64,000 nucleotides of DNA from Benincasa hispida. Its lineage: Eukaryota > Streptophyta > Magnoliopsida > Cucurbitales > Cucurbitaceae. The notes under the pieces are model-generated. The model did no database searches. It was not told the DNA's origin and saw nothing but the letters and a program-made list of their open reading frames with translations. Of the stretch, positions 44,288 to 56,262 are shown in pieces. Where the stretch lies: positions 28,135,186-28,199,185 of the forward strand of contig NC_052350.1 in NCBI RefSeq assembly GCF_009727055.1, in the 5' to 3' direction. Within the stretch, counting starts at the first letter, position 1. Each line of letters begins with the position of its first letter. The translations under genes and the position numbers were made by a program.

Positions 44288-47200
44288 ATGGAGTATCTGT
44301 TACCTCTCTGCAAGCTATGTCATATTGAAACACGAAGATGGTTATTTTTGGTGGGAGTAGTGGCTTTTACTTATGTCATATTTCAATCTCTTTTACTTCC
44401 CTATGGGGATGCTCTTCGGTCTTTACTTCCTGAGGATGGTATTCAGAAATATGATCAGTATAACATCTACATGGGGAGTACTTCAGCCAAATTAACAACG
44501 GTTCGGAACCCTCTTACGGTTCTGGATTTGGCTAATGTTTCAACAACTCCCATTGGGAACACTGATAATTTTATACTTGAGAGAGGATTTCAACGTGATA
44601 GCACGCTGAATGGCAAAGGGAAGTATGTAAAAGAGAAGGGAAGCTCTAGAGATGGTTATGAATTGTCTCTTAATGGAAATCATGATATTGGTTTTGAATC
44701 TGGAAATAATGTTGATACAAATGGTAATTTGGAATCATATGGCACTAAGAATCGTGTAAATAATTCTATTCTTCACGTAGATGGGGAAACAAGTTTTGAA
44801 TTCCCCTTGGAGCAGCAGGTTGTGAAACCAAGTGATACTATCACTTCAGAGAATGAGTTAGAAGAGTTTGGTCAAATGGATTCGGATTTTGGTGAGCTAG
44901 AAGAATTTAAAACCTCATCATTAGAAAAGCCTGAGGATGCAGATGTGGCTTTCAATTCTTCAACCTTCATGCTACAAATCTCAACTTCACCAGTTAACAC
45001 ATCTCATTCACAGCACTTGATATCAAATATAAGCTCATCAGTCTCAGAAACTAATTCTAAAAGCGTAGGTAAAAGAAAGAAGATGAAGAGTGAAATGCCA
45101 CCAAAGAGCGTAACTTCACTTGAAGAGATGAACCGTATTTTATTGCGTCATCGCAGATCATCACGTGCAATGGTAGGATGTTTGAGTTTGTTTTAAGTTA
45201 TTGGTTTGATGATCATATATTATGCTCGGTTTTAACCTCATTCTGTTTTATGTAGAGACCTAGGAGATCTTCTTTACGTGATCAGGAAATTTTTTCTGCC
45301 AGGTCCCAGATTGAGCAAGCTTCTGCCATAAATGACCCCGAACTATATACACCTTTGTTTCGTAATGTTTCCATGTTTAAAAGGTAAAGCCAACAGTAGT
45401 ATTCTATTGCATCATTCACATTGTTAAAATGACATTTCCATGGACAACCATGGTCTATCAGTTTGGTATTAAAGAAAATAAGTTGGAAAATGCAATCCTG
45501 CGGGATTTTCTCTATCCGCATATCACCCTGTTATGTTTTAAAAATGACTTTTGAAGGATGCTTTTATTTTATTTTATTTTTTATCTTTTTTTTTGGCCTC
45601 GTAGTATCTTATCTCCAATCAAATTGTGCCATTAGCTTTGGTGGAATCTCTACATGTGGCACACATGCCACAAGCCTCTTTGTTAGTTTTGTTCAACATA
45701 ACAGCCAAATTTAATCATGGCTTAAATGAGGCACATAAAAAACCAAAAAAATCCTCAAAACTGTTTTTGATGTTTGTATATTTTGCAATCCACTTAGTAT
45801 ACTTATGTCTTTTAGAAGTTATTTTCATGCTCTCAGACACTGCCGTTCTTTCCATTCATGATAAGTAACACGAACAATGCTGCCATGTTCATAATATTAA
45901 TATAAAAAGATAAGTGTTAGGATGAACAGAATAATTATTTAAGAAATAAAGTACACAGTGGCATATTCCCTACAAAATCTAAATATTTTGTATCATATCT
46001 AAAATTTAAGTGGAATACATTTTGAGTCTGCTGAGAAATAGTGCATACAATAGGTTTACTGTGCTGATTTATTGCTTCATGAGCTACCTGATCATATGCA
46101 CTCAAGTTTTTCCTTTATTTTAAAATTTAAATAGAATGTCAATCACGCATTATTTGTCCAATTCAAACCTTTTCCCTGTGATTTCAGGAGTTATGAACTC
46201 ATGGAGCGCACACTCAAAATATATGTCTATAGGGATGGAAAGAAGCCCATCTTTCATCAACCAATACTAAAGGGGTTATATGCCTCAGAAGGATGGTTTA
46301 TGAAACTGATGGAGGGAAACAAGCGTTTTGTTGTAAAGGATCCTCGAAAGGCTCACCTGTTTTATATGCCATTTAGTTCTCGGATGTTGGAGTACACACT
46401 CTACGTGCGTAATTCTCATAATAGGACAAATTTACGTCAATTTTTGAAGGAATACGCAGAACATATTGCAGCCAAATATCCATACTGGAATAGAACTGGT
46501 GGAGCAGATCATTTTCTTGTTGGATGCCATGATTGGGTACATTCCATGAAACTCTCGACTTTTCACTTATTTTGTTCTATCAACAAGTTCTTATCAAATT
46601 TGGACTAATTTACATAACTGCTTGTAAGTTTTAGAAAAACAAGTGAGTAGAATGACCTAACATTCACATATGAATTCACTTAGTCCCTCCAGTAGCATAC
46701 TTATGATGCAATTGCTCGTCATTTGAATTATGGTCAAGTGGAACATCACGTTGTGCTGGATTTTTCATGACTTATTTCAACCCAGTCAGAATGTTCCTTC
46801 TAATCATATAGATCATATGAAGTGCCTGTGGTGGCACGCAAGATTAACAATACACTAGAGTTAACATAATGTTTTGGACTCTTATAGGCTCCTTATGAAA
46901 CAAGGCACCACATGGAGCACTGCATAAAAGCACTTTGCAATGCTGATGTAACAGTTGGCTTCAAAATTGGAAGAGATGTGTCTCTTCCAGAAACTTATGT
47001 ACGATCCATGAGGAATCCTCTTAGAGATCTTGGAGGAAAACCTGCTTCACAGAGGCACATTCTTGCCTTCTATGCTGGAAATATGCACGGTTATGTGCGT
47101 CCAATCCTACTGAAGTACTGGAAAGACAAAAACCCTGATATGAAGATCTTTGGTCCAATGCCTCCTGGTGTTGCAAGCAAAATGAATTACATTCAGCATA

Positions 47201-47556
47201 TGAAGAGCAGCAAATACTGCATCTGTCCAAAGGGCTACGAGGTCAATAGTCCTCGAGTCGTGGAAGCCATCTTTTACGAGTGTGTACCTGTGATTATATC
47301 GGACAATTTTGTGCCACCATTTTTTGAGGTGTTGGATTGGGAAGCATTCTCAGTGATTGTTGCAGAAAAGGACATTCCCAACTTACAAGACATACTGCTT
47401 TCAATACCGAAAGACAGATATCTCGAGATGCAACTCCGAGTCAGGAAAGTACAAAAGCACTTCCTCTGGCATGCCAAACCCTTGAAATACGACCTATTCC
47501 ACATGACCCTCCATTCCATTTGGTATAACAGGGTTTTCCAAATAAAACTCAGATAA
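44288..47556 (+). CDS. GT47 exostosin-like glycosyltransferase, tandem copy C
   Basis: Third and most distinct member of the array. Exons are 44288-45172, 45256-45383, 46188-46536 and 46888-47556 (676 aa); introns are GT-AG with the same phases as copies A and B. The anchor is at about residues 18-37 (WLFLVGVVAFTYVIFQSLL), followed by an acidic, Asn/Ser-rich stem to about 280 and a basic KRKKMKSEMPPKSVTSLEEM segment before the exon 1 end. Exon 3 has KPIFHQPILKGLYASEGWFM and NRTGGADHFLVGCHDW. Exon 4 starts with APYETRHHMEHCIKALCNAD, and CPKGYEVNSPRVVEAI lies at about 567-582. This copy looks most like the broadly conserved Arabidopsis homologues (for example the At5g19670 / At4g32790 group, from memory), so it may be the ancestral locus and A and B later duplicates. 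Confidence 0.93.
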
Positions 47557-50500
47557 TAATGTTGAATGTGCCTCGTTGAAGATTTGGAAGAAATCCATGG
47601 AACTGTTTAACTGCACAGTACAAAATAACTCACCTTCTCTGCCTTTGCAGCTTCTCAAAGGATTTCTTTCAACTTCACGGGGATCATGTCAAAGACCTTG
47701 AAAATGGATTGCAACCGTGGTAGTACTCTTGTATATACGATCCCAGATCCTTTATCCTTGTTCCACGTCTGTATAGCAGACCAGTGAAACAAAACTACGA
47801 TTATTTGTCAATATTGCAGTAGAAACTTTGTGATTTCCTTTCCTCAACTTCTGCATTTGGCTGTGAGACTTGAGATTTCAAATCATACCGCCCCATCTCG
47901 CCTTGCTGCTGCTCGTCTACGTAGAAAGCCATTTTCAGGACCATAATGGAAGGAATTACTCTTTCTTTTGGTCATCATCAACCAAGTCCATCCAAAGCAA
48001 TAAATTTTTTCACTCACTGGGGTCCATCCAGTCCTTTACTTGAGGAGACCCACCTTCAAAAACCGTATTCTCTGGGATCGGATTCAGATACCTATGTCAT
48101 ATATGATCTCTAATATGGCGCCACAACATGAAGCTTCCTATGAAGAACAGGGGCAATGTGCAATGGTTGATGTTAATGATCTTGGTGAGTTACTATCAAA
48201 AAAGGGACCCTGATAATCAGATATTTAAGATCTTCTACAGGGTCCCAAATGAAACTAGAACCAAAATATTAGTGATTCTGGGTCCCCCCTGAATAGAGCC
48301 ATTTTTGTTAACAAAATGGTAAGATCTTTTCTTCTTTTTTGGGTGGAGGGTGCAAAGTTAGTTCTCTGTTTGAGTATAAATTATTCAATGAAGTCGTCAC
48401 ATTGTAGTTGTCTCGTAATAACAGTTAGTCGTGGATTAAAAAGTCTGAATGTCTCCTGATAATCATACTTCTCTCTCATAATCCAACAGTGAAAATTGTG
48501 GTTTCACCGAATACTTTTTTTGAGTGAAAGCATATATAGTTATAATTACGATGGCCTGATGAATTCCTCCCATCTGGGTCCTTCCTAGTTCCTGTCTTGA
48601 ATACCCATCACTTCTTTTCTCACAAGTCCAATAACCATAATAAATTTTGACAGATTTCCAAGTGTCCCCATTGCATTAAAAGATGGGAAATTTGCCAGCC
48701 TACAAGGATTAAGTCTCAGCCCCATATCCACCATTATTGAAGGGAGAGTGAATTTGAATTCCAATCAAACTCATTTACATTTTTTTCAATGATTCTGATC
48801 AAAATCTCTTTCAATCTTTTCTTTAAACTACCAAGGACCAAAACTAAGTTGCAGATTTTGAAGGCTATTGCAGCACCATTTTGTGCTAAATAAAATGCAT
48901 TATATATCCATTCACTTTTACTTTTCATATACGCTTAATCCAAACATTTGGCAGCCATATAATAATTAAACTCTGTTCAAATCAGCTTCCTCTTTGGCTT
49001 TCTGCTTTTAGATAATTACATTGTTTAGTTCCATTTCATAATACTTAAGACTCGGCTTGGTAACTATTTAGACTGCATATCATAGGTATTCATTTTTTGG
49101 TTTTTTTCCTTTTGAAAATTGAATTTCCTAACATTACTTCTACTTAATCTATTTGTATCAATATCTCCTTCTAGGGAGTGTTTTCAAAATTCAAGCCGAG
49201 TTCTAAAAAAAAGAAATTCATGTTAAAGAAATCGAGAGAAAATAAGCACAGTTTTCAAAAATAAAAAAGAATAAAATAGTTATGAGATGAGACCTTAATT
49301 TTTGGTTATTCAAAATTTTTATTAAGAATGTCAAAGACTACCCTATAGAAACTGTGAATAAGAAGCATAAGGTTTTTTTTTTTTTTTTTTTTAAAAAAAA
49401 GAAAAAAAAATCTTATGAGCATGGAGGACACATGGAATTCCATGTGATGGAGATAGAAACATCAAGAACTTAGATTAAAAAAATGTTTTTTTTTTTTTTT
49501 TTAACTAGAAAAAGAGAGAGAAGGGGAAAACAAAAAGATGGCTCCACAATATTAAATGGATCATAGGGTTGGATCCATGACCTAATGGGCTAGTAGTACT
49601 ATTCCAATATTTAAGCTTCAATCACCATCCACATTAATATCTTACAATCATCAAATAATTGTTTTATATTTTATACTTTGGGCTTCCAAATTATGTTCTC
49701 TTAATTAATGAAATATACTTAATGTGTATGTGTTTCTATACCTCATCCACACCAAGCATTCAATTCACTTCTCAATTTTTTTCATTTCAACTCTTCTTCA
49801 TAAAAACAAAACTACCTTCCTCCATTCTCATGATACCATATATATTTTGGACTATGAGTCTTTTATCATACTTGTTTATAATATGTGCTATGCAACTAAT
49901 TTTGTTTATAATATGTGCTATGCAACTAATTTCTTTTAGTTTTATTTTAGTATAGAGGAAAATAAAACTAAAAATATTCTAATCTATGAAATAATCTTTT
50001 ACATTGTTTGTTTGACTTGAAACTTGTAATTATTTGAAGAGAGAGATAAAATGAGGATTTTTGTAATTTTAAATGGCCAAATATGTGACAAGAATATCTC
50101 TACTGTTAGATTGTGATGCTTCATATTTATGATTTAGATCACACATTTATACCCATATATAGAAGAATACATCATTACGATTGGAATAGTTGTAATGGAG
50201 CAGTCAATGGTATCTCCATTGTTAGATTATGATGTTTCATATCTATGTTCCAGACGATATCGATATACGATAAGGATCCACCACTTTATCATGTAACTAT
50301 TTCAACTTAGATCGTTGTAATAAAAGAAAAAATAGGAAATTATTTTTTATATATAAGGGAACAAAGAAATGGAAGGATTCTCTTCCATAACCTCATTTAT
50401 ATACACTACTTTGAGAATGAACATAAATTTTTAAATGAATATACATTTGATGGAATTTAAATAGTAAATATCTACCTAGAATTTATAAGTAATAAAGGAG

Positions 50501-50990
50501 ATAATAAATAAACTATATATATATGTTTTTATTGATTTTGAATTGTGACATTGGACATAAATTTTTAAAGAATAAAAGAAATAAAATGAAGATATTTTCA
50601 TTTATAATTTTAATGTTCTTGAGTAAAATGAAATAAGATAATTAAGCACATTTTTTCAAAGATAAAATGCGAAAAGATGAAAAAAAAAAAGGAAAAATGA
50701 GGTAAGAAATATAGTTATTTTGTAAGAAGATTTGTATATTAAATTTCACCTTACTAATCCTTTATTAATGAAAAAAAAAGCTAAAAAGCATGATAAATAA
50801 TCGTAGAAGATCATGTACACAAATATGAAAGAATACTATGACAAAATAAGAATTATTGAAATATCTATTGTAATGACAAAATAGGAATTATTGGAATATC
50901 TAACTACAGTAGGGTGTAAAATTGAAGAAAAAATAAATGCACAAAACACATAGATGTGATTTTGAGTACAAAATATACATAGGCAAATAG
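47557..50990. other. 3' flank of GT47 copy C and intergenic DNA
   Basis: 47557 to about 48700 has balanced composition and may hold 3' untranslated and flanking sequence. Long T/A tracts lie at 49373-49402 and 49485-49502. A 30-bp tandem duplication (TTTATAATATGTGCTATGC core) lies near 49874-49933. A diverged repeat (CTGTTAGATTGTGATG / TTGTTAGATTATGATG) lies at 50100-50250. No gene is supported. Confidence 0.45.
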
Positions 50991-51483
50991 GGAAGTGTGG
51001 GGTGCAAATTTATATTTAAAACGGTTCATTGATTATTTTTAAAAAAACGATCCATTGATTAATTTTAAAACGGTTCGTTGATTAATTTTAAAACGGTCTG
51101 TTTCGATGCTGAAGACCTATAAAAGGCGAGGCCTTCAGCAGTTCGTGTGACACAGAATTCATTTTCTAAATGTCCACTTCATTTTTCTCTCCTCCTCCAT
51201 CTTAGTTTTCCGAGCAGTGAGTTTAGAAAAGGTATACGTTCCAATCGGTAACAGTGCATTTCCGATCGATTTTCATTTGGCTGTTTAATCCTGGAGACGA
51301 CGTGGCAACTTTCAGACCTGCTTGCACACTTGGGTAGAGTCGCAAAACGTCTTAAAAAGAGTGAGCTCCACGACTCAGCCTATAACGAGTTTCTGTTTTG
51401 TAGGTTTTGCTTTTCGTTTGACCGCAGTATCTTGACGGTTTACAGTTCATCGTTCTGAGGGCCCTACCGTTTCCAACAGGAAG
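50991..51483 (+). mobile_element. Solo LTR (483 bp) with TSD GGAAG
   Basis: The LTR runs 50996-51478, from TGTGGGGTGCAAATTT to CCGTTTCCAACA. GGAAG flanks both sides (50991-50995 and 51479-51483). Three to four short direct repeats (AAAACGGTTCRTTGATTA) lie at 51018-51100, just before a TATA box. Confidence 0.85.
51119..51127 (+). promoter_or_regulatory. TATA box of the solo LTR
   Basis: CTATAAAAGGCGAGG gives a strong TATA motif. It is preceded by the AACGGTTCGTTGATTA repeats and followed by a plausible transcribed leader. Confidence 0.6.
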
Positions 51484-51532
51484 TAAACAAATCTTTTAAA
51501 TATTTTTCTTCTATAATATCTTTTAGGGCATT

Positions 51533-52054
51533 TATCAATTTATACCGCCAAAATTTGGAGTTGTATCAATTAAAACCCGGACTAATAATTGTATCAATTT
51601 AAACCTTAAATTTTCATAAGTATATCAATTTACACCCTCTAAATTTTATTTGACCAGTATCATGTGAAACTTATAATTAAAGTCAATTAAACTCTTAAAT
51701 TTTCTTAAGCCAATCAATTTAGACCATTCATTACAATTTTCTTTGAAAATCATCTATGCATTAATTTTCAAACGTTTATAGACTTCTTCAAATATCAGTT
51801 TTACAAAATGGACAAAGGTAAATGTATGGATGATTTTTAGAGGAAAATTTGTCTAAGAGTTTAAAATAATTCATTTATGAAAGTTTAGGGGTTTAGATGA
51901 TACAATTATAAATTTCACACGAGCTTTTTCCAAATAAAACATAATGGACTGTATAATTGATACAATTACAAAAGTTTAGGGTTTAAACTAATACGATTAT
52001 TAGTTGAGTATTTAAGTTGATACAGTCTCTAAAATTTAGTGATATAAATTGATA
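51533..52054. mobile_element. Long-TIR MITE
   Basis: The ends TATCAATTTATA and TATAAATTGATA are inverted, and similarity extends over more than 100 bp per arm (words like GTATCAATTTAAACC against their complements near 51970-52040). It has no coding sequence. Its left half is related to the repeat in intron 3 of GT47 copy B. Confidence 0.6.
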
Positions 52055-52339
52055 TATATTTTAAAATCTTTTTATACCTTAATTTGCAAAATAAGCATAT
52101 AACTTATGCATCAATTAATTAATACCTAAAAAAATCATACTTTATCTACCAATAAAAGCATCTATGTATCCTACATCTAAGAGGGTGTTTGGCTTACCAA
52201 CATGAGTTGAGTTGGTATAATATATCAACTCATTGTCTGGTCCACCAACTTTAAATGTTGGTGGAGTTGAGTTGGTATATTTTATTAACTCACCCCAGCT
52301 CTCCCTTATTCCCATATTTTCAATGGCTCCAGCCATCGA

Positions 52340-53080
52340 CCATTGTCACACTCCAAGAACTAATCGGCTCTGACAACCACCTCCGATGACAACTTTGGTG
52401 ACCAATTTTGGACTCCGACAACCACCTCCGATGGCAACTCTGACGACCAACTCTGGGCTCTCACAACCATCTCCGATGACAATTTCAACGATGAAATTTG
52501 GATTCCGACAACCACCTTAGATGACAGCTCCGACAACCAACTCCGAGCTCCAACAAACTGCGCACGACCAACTCCGACAACCACTTCCGGTGACCCAACT
52601 CCGACGACCACCTTCACACTACCAACTTCAATGACCAATTGGCTCAGACAACAAACTCCGATGACTAACTCCGACAACCACCTTTGTAGGCTTTAACAAC
52701 CACCTCCGATTACAAACTCCGATAAAAATCACCTTCGATGATCACCTTTGAGCGAGCAACTCTGACAACCTACTCAAGGCTTCGACAACCACCTTCAACG
52801 ACAAACTCCGACAACCAACTCTAATACCATCTTCATGCGATTAGCTTTGGGATCCTACAGTCACCTTCAACTACAATCTCCAGCGAAAATCATATTTGAC
52901 AGTCAACTTCAAAGACCACTTTCGCCCGCCCAACTCTGGGATTCGAAAACCACCTTCGCTGACAAACTTTGACAAGCAACTCCAATACACCTTCATGTGA
53001 CCAACTTTAGGCTCCAACAACCACCTTCGGCTAAAAACTCCAACAAAATTCATCTTCGATAATCAACTTCGAAAACTACT
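52340..53080. repeat. Degenerate minisatellite (CTCCGACAACCACCTCCGATG words)
   Basis: About 740 bp of interspersed CTCCGACAACCA, ACCTCCGATGAC, ACCAACTCCGAC and CACCTTC words repeat with no strict period. The composition is GC-richer than the flanks. The Val/Gly-rich minus-strand frame (52360-52677) is a by-product of the repeat. Confidence 0.75.
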
Positions 53081-53744
53081 TCCAACTACTATAAGACTAA
53101 TGATTGTTAAAATATGTTGTAGAGTTGTTGATAATATAAAAAAAATATTATTTTGTCTACATTATGTACAATATTTATATGTAATGAATTCACATATCAA
53201 ATGAGTGTTAAGAATATTTATAGTTAAAAAGTATGTAATATATAACAAAAAAAAAAACCATAAAATGAAACTTTTTTCCCTGAAACATTTTCCAGCCATA
53301 ATTAGTGAAAAACGGAGATTTGTTCTCTGATGATGCTCCAAATTTAGAGGAAATGAAAGTGAAATTGTTGAAATGTGGTGACATTTCATTGACTGTTACG
53401 ATGATGGAGGAGATTTAATTAAAAAAAATAAATGATATACTAAAAATATAGAGCAACAATAATAATAATAAGAAGATGATGAAGATGATAATGAAATTCA
53501 TTGAGAAAAAATGGCTAGAAAGTTTTGATTTCACTTTAGTTTCTCATTTTATTTTACCATATTTCAACAAGAAATGTAATGGATTAATTGTTGCTTATTG
53601 CCTAAAAAAGAAAGAAAGAAAGAAAAGGTCTAAAAATTAAAAGAAAAAACAGTTACAATCCATATTTTATTCAAACAAAAATGGGTAGAATTATTGAATA
53701 AAAAAAAAATTCAAAACAAAAATATTAATCATAAAAGCATATTA
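53081..53744. other. AT-rich DNA, nothing recognised
   Basis: Contains (AAT)n-like and (GAAA)n-like short tracts (53457-53470, 53606-53625). No gene is supported. Confidence 0.4.
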
Positions 53745-53936
53745 TTTAGAGTTCAAAAAACTGCATCAGATATCCAGACATATGAATTCAACTTTGCACC
53801 CCAAACATAGACATATGAACTCAAACTAAATAACTCTGTACCTCAAACACAGACATATAAACTCCACAGATATATGAACTCTACAGACATATAAACTCCA
53901 GACATTCTATCTCAACTTAGCGCCCTAAACAACCCA
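53745..53936. repeat. Dispersed repeat, copy 2
   Basis: GCATCAGATATCCAGACATA, then CAACTTTGCACCCCAAACAT, then CATATAAACTCCAGACATTC parallel 43103-43245, with an extra internal duplication of the ACAGACATATAAACTC unit. Confidence 0.6.
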
Positions 53937-53959
53937 TAAATGAGTTACACAAAGTCTTT

Positions 53960-54300
53960 TCTAGTATTTTGGGAGTAGAAGCCACAAAAATTTGTGAAGG
54001 TTTTCGGCTAGCGAACAAAATGGGTTTTACTCATATTCTAGTCCAATCAAACTCGTTGACTTTGATTCAAATTCTTAGGGGGATTATGGCCCCCTTCTGG
54101 AAGTGGTTAACCAAGTGGATGATATTAATAGTCTCTTGCCTTTATTTCATTCGAATGTCATTTTAGTTTATTTTGAGAAATTAGAATTTATCAATGCATT
54201 CGATGGTTTTATGGGTTCGAGTTTATTAAGGCTCAACAACTTCTCTATAGATTTGGAATTTCTATACTCCAATGATTTTGGTTTTCTTTCTGGCTCATTG
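53960..54300 (+). pseudogene. Plant LINE-type RNase H (RVT_3) fragment
   Basis: The frame from about 53969 reads EATKICEGFRLANKMGFTHI then SNSLTLIQILRG. This is the RNase H C-terminal layout of plant non-LTR retrotransposon proteins or their gene relatives. The similarity continues in another frame after about 54100 (VNQVDDINSLLPLFHS), so a frameshift is present. It stops at the copia LTR at 54301. Confidence 0.55.
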
Positions 54301-56153
54301 TGAAGGAACCTGTGAAGGCTCTAAGCGAAAACATAGATCGTTCTGATTTTTGGTTTTTCACAGAATGAAAAATTACAGAATAAAAATTATGCAAAATCAC
54401 ATGATAAAAAATGCAACATGCATTAATGAATGAAAAGGAGAGAAATAGGGTTAGAGAGGACTTACCCTTGAAGAACCCTTCTTCTCGAATTTCGTTTATC
54501 TAAAAATGGTCACGAACAAAAAACAATCCATAATGGTCACCACCAGTTGGAGCCTCCTGTATTCTCTAATGGGATGAGAATCCAAGGAGTTATGGACTCT
54601 TGGGAAAATTGGAAGAAAAGGAGAGATTGAGAGGAGAGGGAGAATGTCTGAAAAATAATAGAGAACTCTTCTTCTGTCAATCTCTATGTAATTTTCTCTG
54701 TCAAAAGAAAACGACTTAAATCTCACGTAACCTCCCATTGATTACGTGAGTTGAGAGAGATCAAGGGAGAGAAGTTATTTCCCTCCCTTAAAATTCAAAA
54801 TTAAAATTAAAATTAATTACTAATAAATAAATATTATATATATATAAAACCTATATCTTAGTTTTCTCATCAATAGTATTTAATATAAATCTCATTTATA
54901 TTAAATTTAATTGTATGAACCCAATTCACATTTAATATTTGAATTATATTTAAATATTTATTTCCTCTTAAATAAAATTTATATTATAATGTATCAAATA
55001 CATTATAGTAATTATATCATATATAATTAAATTAAATTAATTATATCACATATGATTAATTTCCTTATTTAATTTAAACAATTCAAATTAATCCAAAATT
55101 GATTCTCATTAAATCCTTGTTGAGCTACATAGGAGACCTCATGGACTTGTAGATTGAAGCTACAATAGTACTTGAATAATTAAGTAAACTCTTTTGATTA
55201 AATGATCCAACATCCATTAACTGTTGGGCATTCCACTAAAGACCGACAGCTGCACTCTTCACACTAAGATATATTTTTGTGTCCATTGGATATAACCACT
55301 CAATAGTGCGGTGACCTTTCACAAATTGCTCGCAAGTATAGTTAGGCCAAAATTACCATTTTACCCTTATAGTTACATCTAACTTCTTAAGTACCACTGA
55401 TCACTCTAATGAACCATACGTCATAGTCCAATTATGATCAAACCCCTCTTAGGCCAGGAAAGGGTGTGGCGCCACATTGTTCAAGCCTTGGAATTAGGCC
55501 TTAATAGAGTAATTTATTTACTTACCCCGACGTTGGGGAAAGAGTGAATTTCATCTTGTAAAGTCGTGTTCCCAGCTCCCTAATCAGACGAATTTCCAAA
55601 ATGGTAGGCTTATTGAGTCGACGATCTGATCACTCTCACCTATGCAAATCAAAGGACCGTCTTCATAGGCAGGAGTTCACAACTCACTCAGGATTCAGGT
55701 CATGTCACCTATGGTCATCTTGGTAAAATGTAAGTTTCTATTATTAATGACGTTATATAATGAGACTAATCATTTTGTGGTCTGGTCTTATATAAACTCT
55801 TTCTATAGGATAACCCCCGCTCATATGTTACTATATGAATGATCAAGATCAGATTATTTGTAGCACTTTACAACACTTGTAACATCTACAAAGTTGGTCG
55901 TATCCATAGTATCACTAGGATAAGGTACCTAACCTTAACCATCTACTACAGACCATTTAGGTTATCATTTAAACATGATCCACCCATATATCTCTACATA
56001 CATGTTTAAATCACATAAACTAACCTAGGATATTAGTTTATTAGATTGAGTGTATGCTCATAAAATAACAATTATTTTATTAATAACAATTTGTTTTTTC
56101 AATATTTACAAATTACGAGAATACATGAGAGATTTAGGACACCAATTCCAACA
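54301..56153 (-). mobile_element. 3' LTR of the interrupted copia element (minus)
   Basis: It runs from TGAAGGAACC to ...CACCAATTCCAACA on the + strand. To its right lies the complement of a polypurine tract (56154-56171, read on the minus strand as AAGTGGAAGAT), which fixes it as the 3' LTR. It is homologous to the LTRs at 2881, 15751 and 24824. Confidence 0.85.
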
Positions 56154-56171
56154 ATCTTCCACTTGTCCTAA
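56154..56171 (-). other. Polypurine tract of the copia element
   Basis: The minus strand reads TTAGGACAAGTGGAAGAT directly before TGTTGG of the LTR, the usual copia second-strand primer. Confidence 0.75.
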
Positions 56172-56262
56172 AACTTAGGGAGCCAAATGTATAATAAAAA
56201 TAAAGTACTAAATACAATAAACTAGGACATACACTATACCTCAATAACATCTCTTACTTTCC

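Larger units (their letters stand above)
52184..53936. mobile_element. Possible large non-autonomous TIR element
   Basis: The left end GGGTGTTTGGCTTACC...GAGTTGAG and the complement of the right end (GGGTTGTTTAGGGCGC...AAGTTGAG) are similar. The interior holds a degenerate minisatellite. Flanking 8-mers match only partly, so the pairing of these two ends is tentative. Confidence 0.3.

Noticed and set aside
49373..49402. Poly-T/poly-A stretch as a SINE or LINE tail
   Set aside because: No A/B boxes, coding sequence or target duplication adjoin it. It is simple sequence, possibly with assembly slippage.
52360..52677. Val/Gly-rich 105-aa minus-strand frame
   Set aside because: It follows from the repeated GAC/CCAC words of the minisatellite. 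It has no domain and no splice or start context.
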